This document shows, piece by piece, positions 26,425-30,011 of a DNA stretch of 30,011 nt. The position numbers and the translations under genes are program-made. Location of the stretch: the NCBI RefSeq assembly GCF_938045345.1, contig NZ_CALIMS010000040.1:1-30011 (forward strand). Reading direction: 5' to 3'. This DNA is from an uncultured Campylobacter sp. (GTDB taxonomy: Bacteria > Campylobacterota > Campylobacteria > Campylobacterales > Campylobacteraceae). The notes below the pieces were generated by a model. The model saw only the letters and a list, made by a program, of their open reading frames with translations, was not told the DNA's origin and searched no databases. The first letter of the stretch is position 1. Every line of letters begins with the position of its first letter.

Positions 26425-26672
26425 TTCGTAAATTTGATAAGTTAATGTTGCAGACATCTTTTTTAGCTCAGCTATTAGTATGTCGTCCAAGACGGCTGGG
26501 CTTTTTAAATTTAGCCCAAATCTTGCTCGCGACAAAATGCCCGTCTTTACAAAAAGCTTGGGTTTTGAATCAAAAACATCTATCTAAGTGTTTGCTTGTG
26601 AAATTTTATATAGGTTTGCGCGATGACTATGCCGCCTGCGTCGGTATCCTCGTAGTAGATTCGTATTTTCAT
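26425..26672 (-). pseudogene. Decayed YbgC/FadM-type acyl-CoA thioesterase relic
   Basis: On the minus strand ATG at 26672 opens MKIRIYYEDTDAGGIV, the hallmark start of YbgC hotdog-fold thioesterases, including the catalytic-type aspartate in YEDTDAGG. The frame hits TAG at 26582-26580 after 30 residues. In other frames further down, matching pieces continue in the right order: GHFVASKIWAKFKKPSRLG (about 26540-26480) and LIAELKKMSATLTYQIYE (about 26478-26430). So one gene has been broken by at least two frameshifts and is shortened. There is no good ribosome site. The relic abuts the AT-rich defence-like block, whose last gene ends ten bases upstream. Confidence 0.75.
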
Positions 26673-26682
26673 GTTACAAATA

Positions 26683-28087
26683 CTAATTAACTATACCTTT
26701 CTTTAAACCATTAATATTTAATTCCAATTTTTCTAGCAAAACCAGCGCATCTTCTATTTCCTTTTCATACCAATTATGGCTATCGTCCAACTGGGGCGCA
26801 TGGGAAAGCGGATTCATGATAATTTTTTTATATATGTCCAAATTTAACAGTACATTTTTTATTTCATCAGAAATATCCAAACGATATTCTTTAATTTTAC
26901 TCTTTATCTCTTCAATAGAATTTAATTCGTCAATCTCGGTTATTAAATCATTGGCAAGTTTAATCTTTTTATCAACTTTCTTCATATATATTGATTGCTG
27001 ACCACATATCGAATGAATAATATTTTTACTATCTTCAACACCACCAATCATCACAATTTTTGATAATTCATATACCATTCTTTCAAATTTTTGTCTAATC
27101 AAATTCCCTATAATCTTAAATTGTGGTTCTGATCCTTTAGCTTGTTCAGAATAATACTTTCTTATTTTCTCAACTGATTTATATTGTGAGTTATTATATA
27201 TTCTAGCACTATTTCCAATCTCATACAGGTTTGCAAATTGCCACTTTACTGAATATTCATGGCTTTCCCGTTTTATATCGATAATAGCTATAATTAGATT
27301 ATAAAAATATATATTGTGCGTAAAAATTATTATTTGAAAATCTATAAAATAATCTAAAATATACTTTATAATAAATGCTCTATTTGTATTATCAAGACTA
27401 GTCACAAAATCATCTAAGATTAATACATTTTTGCTTTCTTTAGATTTAAAAATTTCAATAATTGCAAATAAAATGGAGAATATAATTAGATTAACCTTTC
27501 CTTCGTTAAAATATCTCCTTATTTCTTTAGTATATTCAATACCTCGTTTTGAATTTGCCACTTTAATATAATAGTCATCCTTTTGATCTATTTCTAATTT
27601 TATATCTTCTCTACAATACTCCAAAAAATCATTTGATTTTTCTTGAATATCATCAATCTTTAAAATTACCTTATCAAGTTTACAATCACAAAGATAAGTT
27701 TTTTTGATTATATCTTCTAATTTAAAACTTTTATCAACCATTATCAAATTTATATCCGCCATATAGCTACTACAATTTCTACTATTAAAATCTTTAAAAG
27801 GGACGTTATTTATCTTAATCTCAAAATTCTCTTTAGCCCCTTTTTTGTTGTAGCTCATATAAAAATCATTTACTGCCTGTTCGCGATCCTCATTGGTTTT
27901 GATATCAGACGGTACAAATTCATTCACTAACCGTTCCCAAAAAAAAACATAATTTTAATGCTTCATATATAGAACTCTTGCCTGCCCCATTGTTTCCATA
28001 AAGCAAAAAATTATCTCCATTTTCTAAGTTTATTTCCGCTAAATCTTCATGAGCTAAGAAATTATTGATTTTTATTGTTTTAATCAT
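26683..28087 (-). pseudogene. ABC/SMC-type AAA ATPase of a two-gene system, frameshifted in a nine-T tract
   Basis: The true start is ATG at 28087, which overlaps the DUF262 stop (ATGA). The first frame runs MIKTIKINNFLAHEDLAE and has a perfect Walker A GNNGAGKSS (31-39), but a run of nine T (complement of 27939-27947) pushes it to TGA at 27922 after 55 residues. One T fewer joins it to the long frame ending at 26683, giving 467 residues. That part has the ABC-type signature FNEGKVNLIIFSILFAI, Walker B and D-loop VLILDDFVTSLDNTN, the switch-like FTHN, and a C-terminal NPLSHAPQLDD. The long frame alone (GTG, 27927) lacks Walker A and cannot hydrolyse ATP. The family is close to OLD/RloC-like anti-phage ATPases. 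Nine T may be a phase-variation tract, or a sequencing error. Confidence 0.85.
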
Positions 28088-29721
28088 ATCTCACCTTTAA
28101 AAAATTTAATAAGCCTCTCTTTTAATTCAATGTCTCTTTTTTTTAGTTTTTCATACGATATATTATCCATGTCATCAGCTATTGACCTCACTTCTTCTAT
28201 ATTTGATTTTTTTAAATAATCCTTCTTTTTATCTATAGTGATATTTTTCTTGCTTATATCTAAAACAATTATATTACCAAGCATATCTACAACATCAGAT
28301 ATTTGTTCATCACTCCAATCTACAAGATACTTTTTATCCTTATAATTAATGATTTTATCAAAACTAGTTTGCTTCAAAGCCTTATCCTCTATTAAATAAA
28401 ACGCCAAAAGCGCATATCCGTTTTTAAGAAGTCCCAAATAATCAAAACGCTCAATGGGTATATTTTTCTCAATGAAATCATCAATGTCTCTATCAATACT
28501 AATATCTCTTATTATGTTAAATATTTTAAATTTAATGACACTAGTAGAGCCATTAAAATATACCAATCTTATAAGTTTTTTTAAAAATTTAACTGTTTCG
28601 ATAGTATTTTGTGTATTAATATTTTTAACATACAAATATACTACCAATGCTATTTTAGGAAACTGATTTGTATAAATTTCCAATAGCTGTAACCATTTAG
28701 CCAATTCGGTTTCTCCGTTTTTCTCTTTATTTATAAATTCTACAACCTCTATGATATCGAATAGCTCTTGTAAAACTTCATCATAATTCTTCGTTTTAAA
28801 TGGCGAATATTTTTCCTCAATAAAAAAATCCCTAATATTTATTTCGGAAGTCGTTTTGTTTTCCCTGCCTCTTATTATATGAGAATAATATCTAAACAAG
28901 TCATCTATTTTTGTACCACTAATCTCACAACGACTTCTTAGGTCTTTCCATTGATCAATGAAGGCTTTTGCTTCATTGATCTTTCTCGCTTTTTCATATA
29001 ATTTCCCCTTAAATATGTCTGCATCATTCAAACTTTTACCGCGATTATTAAGAGTTTCGAATATCTTTAGCGCTTTGTTATTGGCTTCTTCAAAATTTTT
29101 TCCATTTAATTCTATAGGAAGCAGATATACACTCTCAAACAGAAATCTAATAAAGGCATCTAAATCCCCTCCGTTATTTATATAATATTCAATCCAGTGA
29201 TAAAAAAATAAAGCATTTCTCTCAAATATATTCATGATTTTATGAACCAAAAATCCCCCTTTTGAATCCAAAAACTCTTTAATTTTGTTATTAAAATCAT
29301 TTCTATCGTAGTGCAATACTAATGCAAGATTTCTTTCATCATTTACTTCAAAAACTTCGGATCTTATTCTAATATCTTCACGATCACTGTATATATCCTT
29401 TCTTATATAGCAGTCATGTAATTTCTGTAACTTTGGTTGGTATATGTACAAGACCTTAAAAAACAGAAGCAATGTAGTAAGCCTTTGTTGCCCATCTACA
29501 ACTTCTAATCTATCCTTATTTTCGTCGCTTTTTGCAATAACTAGATTTCCAATAAAATACTCTTGATTTTCATGGTGGGCATCCATGATATCATTATACA
29601 TTTGATAACATTCGTCATACTCCCAAGAGTATCCCCTCTGATAGGAAGGTATTACATACTGCTGCTGAATGTCAAAAATACTTCTTAAGTTTTTTTGCTC
29701 TGCTGATAATGATAAACTCAT
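28084..29721 (-). CDS. DUF262 domain protein (RloF/GmrS-like), likely defence NTPase
   Basis: The 545-residue protein begins with the DUF262 ParB-like fold: IPSYQRGYSW (24-33), YFIGNLVIA (55-63) and the nucleotide motif VVDGQQRLTTL (74-84). The long helical middle holds IFETLNNRGKSLNDADIFKGKLY, typical of the family. The C-terminal part has LGNIIVLDISKKN and a Kxx-Y run as in DUF1524/HNH domains, but I see no His-x-x-Pro in the expected place, so the nuclease may be degenerate. Members of this family (GmrSD, RloF, BrxU, SspE) are anti-phage enzymes or are found in restriction loci. The start is ATG at 29721 with AAAAGG upstream. The gene is very AT-rich compared with the core genes, which suggests transfer. 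Confidence 0.85.
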   Translation of the reverse strand: MSLSLSAEQKNLRSIFDIQQQYVIPSYQRGYSWEYDECYQMYNDIMDAHHENQEYFIGNLVIAKSDENKDRLEVVDGQQRLTTLLLFFKVLYIYQPKLQKLHDCYIRKDIYSDREDIRIRSEVFEVNDERNLALVLHYDRNDFNNKIKEFLDSKGGFLVHKIMNIFERNALFFYHWIEYYINNGGDLDAFIRFLFESVYLLPIELNGKNFEEANNKALKIFETLNNRGKSLNDADIFKGKLYEKARKINEAKAFIDQWKDLRSRCEISGTKIDDLFRYYSHIIRGRENKTTSEINIRDFFIEEKYSPFKTKNYDEVLQELFDIIEVVEFINKEKNGETELAKWLQLLEIYTNQFPKIALVVYLYVKNINTQNTIETVKFLKKLIRLVYFNGSTSVIKFKIFNIIRDISIDRDIDDFIEKNIPIERFDYLGLLKNGYALLAFYLIEDKALKQTSFDKIINYKDKKYLVDWSDEQISDVVDMLGNIIVLDISKKNITIDKKKDYLKKSNIEEVRSIADDMDNISYEKLKKRDIELKERLIKFFKGEI

Positions 29722-29767
29722 ATTTTTACCTTTTATTTCCTAGACATGTTGTTATATGCTATTTCGT

Positions 29768-29773
29768 ATTATA
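29768..29773 (-). promoter_or_regulatory. -10 element (TATAAT) for the DUF262-ATPase pair
   Basis: The reverse complement of 29768-29773 is TATAAT, about 47 bases before the DUF262 ATG, in an A/T-rich setting (CTATAATACG). It is the only good promoter match in the 149-base gap 29722-29870 and would serve both genes. Confidence 0.5.
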
Positions 29774-29870
29774 GATTATTTTATATAAATAACTTCTTTA
29801 TACAAAATATCTTAGGAATAAAAATACAAGGCTTTATTGCTTTTCTATAATTTCGCCCCTCTAGTTATCA

Positions 29871-30011
29871 TCAAGACTGATCGTAAAATGAAATCAGCAC
29901 CACTGAAACGCCCACGCCTAGAGCTAGCGAGACCGTCGTGGTTGTGATCGCGTTATCGAAAAATATGATTAAGTATTCGTTTTTCTTAGCGATATCAGGC
30001 TCGTTTAGAAA
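29871..30011 (-). CDS. Uncharacterised membrane protein, C-terminal 46 residues
   Basis: A minus-strand frame runs in from the window edge and stops at TGA (29871-29873). It reads NEPDIAKKNEYLIIFFDN and ends with a hydrophobic helix (about 20 residues, SLALGVGVSVVLISFYDQS). Its base use (GC-richer, codons as in the core genes) differs from the AT-rich block beside it, so it marks the return to core sequence. I do not recognise the family. Confidence 0.6.
   Translation of the reverse strand, partial: FLNEPDIAKKNEYLIIFFDNAITTTTVSLALGVGVSVVLISFYDQS

Noticed and set aside
26480..26525. Short GGGCT/AGCCC inverted repeat after the methyltransferase gene as a terminator
   Set aside because: The sequence is better explained as part of the ybgC relic on the other strand, and the stem is only five base pairs with a ten-base loop.
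1..30011. CRISPR array, tRNA, rRNA, insertion sequence or integrase
   Set aside because: I looked for regularly spaced repeats, cloverleaf-like segments and transposase or integrase motifs and found none; the AT-rich block has no visible mobility gene or attachment-site repeat.

Overview
The window spans a chromosomal replication origin and its flanks from an epsilonproteobacterium, most likely a Campylobacter of the oral or non-jejuni kind. The evidence is the minus-strand order dnaA, dnaN, gyrB, then queF; ruvC directly upstream of dnaA; HemJ as protoporphyrinogen oxidase; the glmM-lspA and rpsT-prfA pairs; DnaA boxes with a TTCAC core; and AAATTT-rich spacers around moderately GC-rich genes. 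The species assignment is inference.

Layout. 1-6454 (minus): dnaA, dnaN, gyrB, a degenerate GGDEF/EAL membrane protein and the start of queF, with DnaA boxes on both sides of dnaA (a split origin). 6565-8388 (plus): ruvC, a nitrilase-family amidase and a nicotinamidase-like hydrolase. 8521-12478 (minus): nhaA, hemJ, a TM2/SHOCT protein, lspA and glmM. 12571-14765 (plus): a cold-shock-domain membrane protein, rpsT and prfA. 15196-16561 (plus): a frameshifted SemiSWEET gene and a two-domain universal stress protein.

16860-26418 (plus) looks like an iron/siderophore region under decay. It holds a TonB-dependent siderophore receptor cut by one in-frame TAA, a YddA/ABCD-type ABC transporter that carries a ~170-residue repeat-rich insertion and is also cut by one in-frame TAA, an 858-bp GC-rich stretch with no convincing gene, a small DUF4405-like membrane protein, an intact second TonB-dependent receptor, and a membrane-anchored methyltransferase. 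Both receptors have the same 15-base A/T motif in their promoter regions.

26420-29721 (minus) is an AT-rich accessory block. A DUF262 (RloF/GmrS-like) gene overlaps by ATGA with a gene for an ABC/SMC-type ATPase. That ATPase gene starts well upstream of its longest open frame: its Walker A segment lies at 27975-28087, and the two parts are split by a frameshift in a run of nine T. This looks like a two-gene, possibly phase-variable defence system, currently OFF. A decayed ybgC-type thioesterase relic sits at one edge. The window ends inside an unrecognised membrane protein. I saw no rRNA, tRNA, CRISPR array or transposase.
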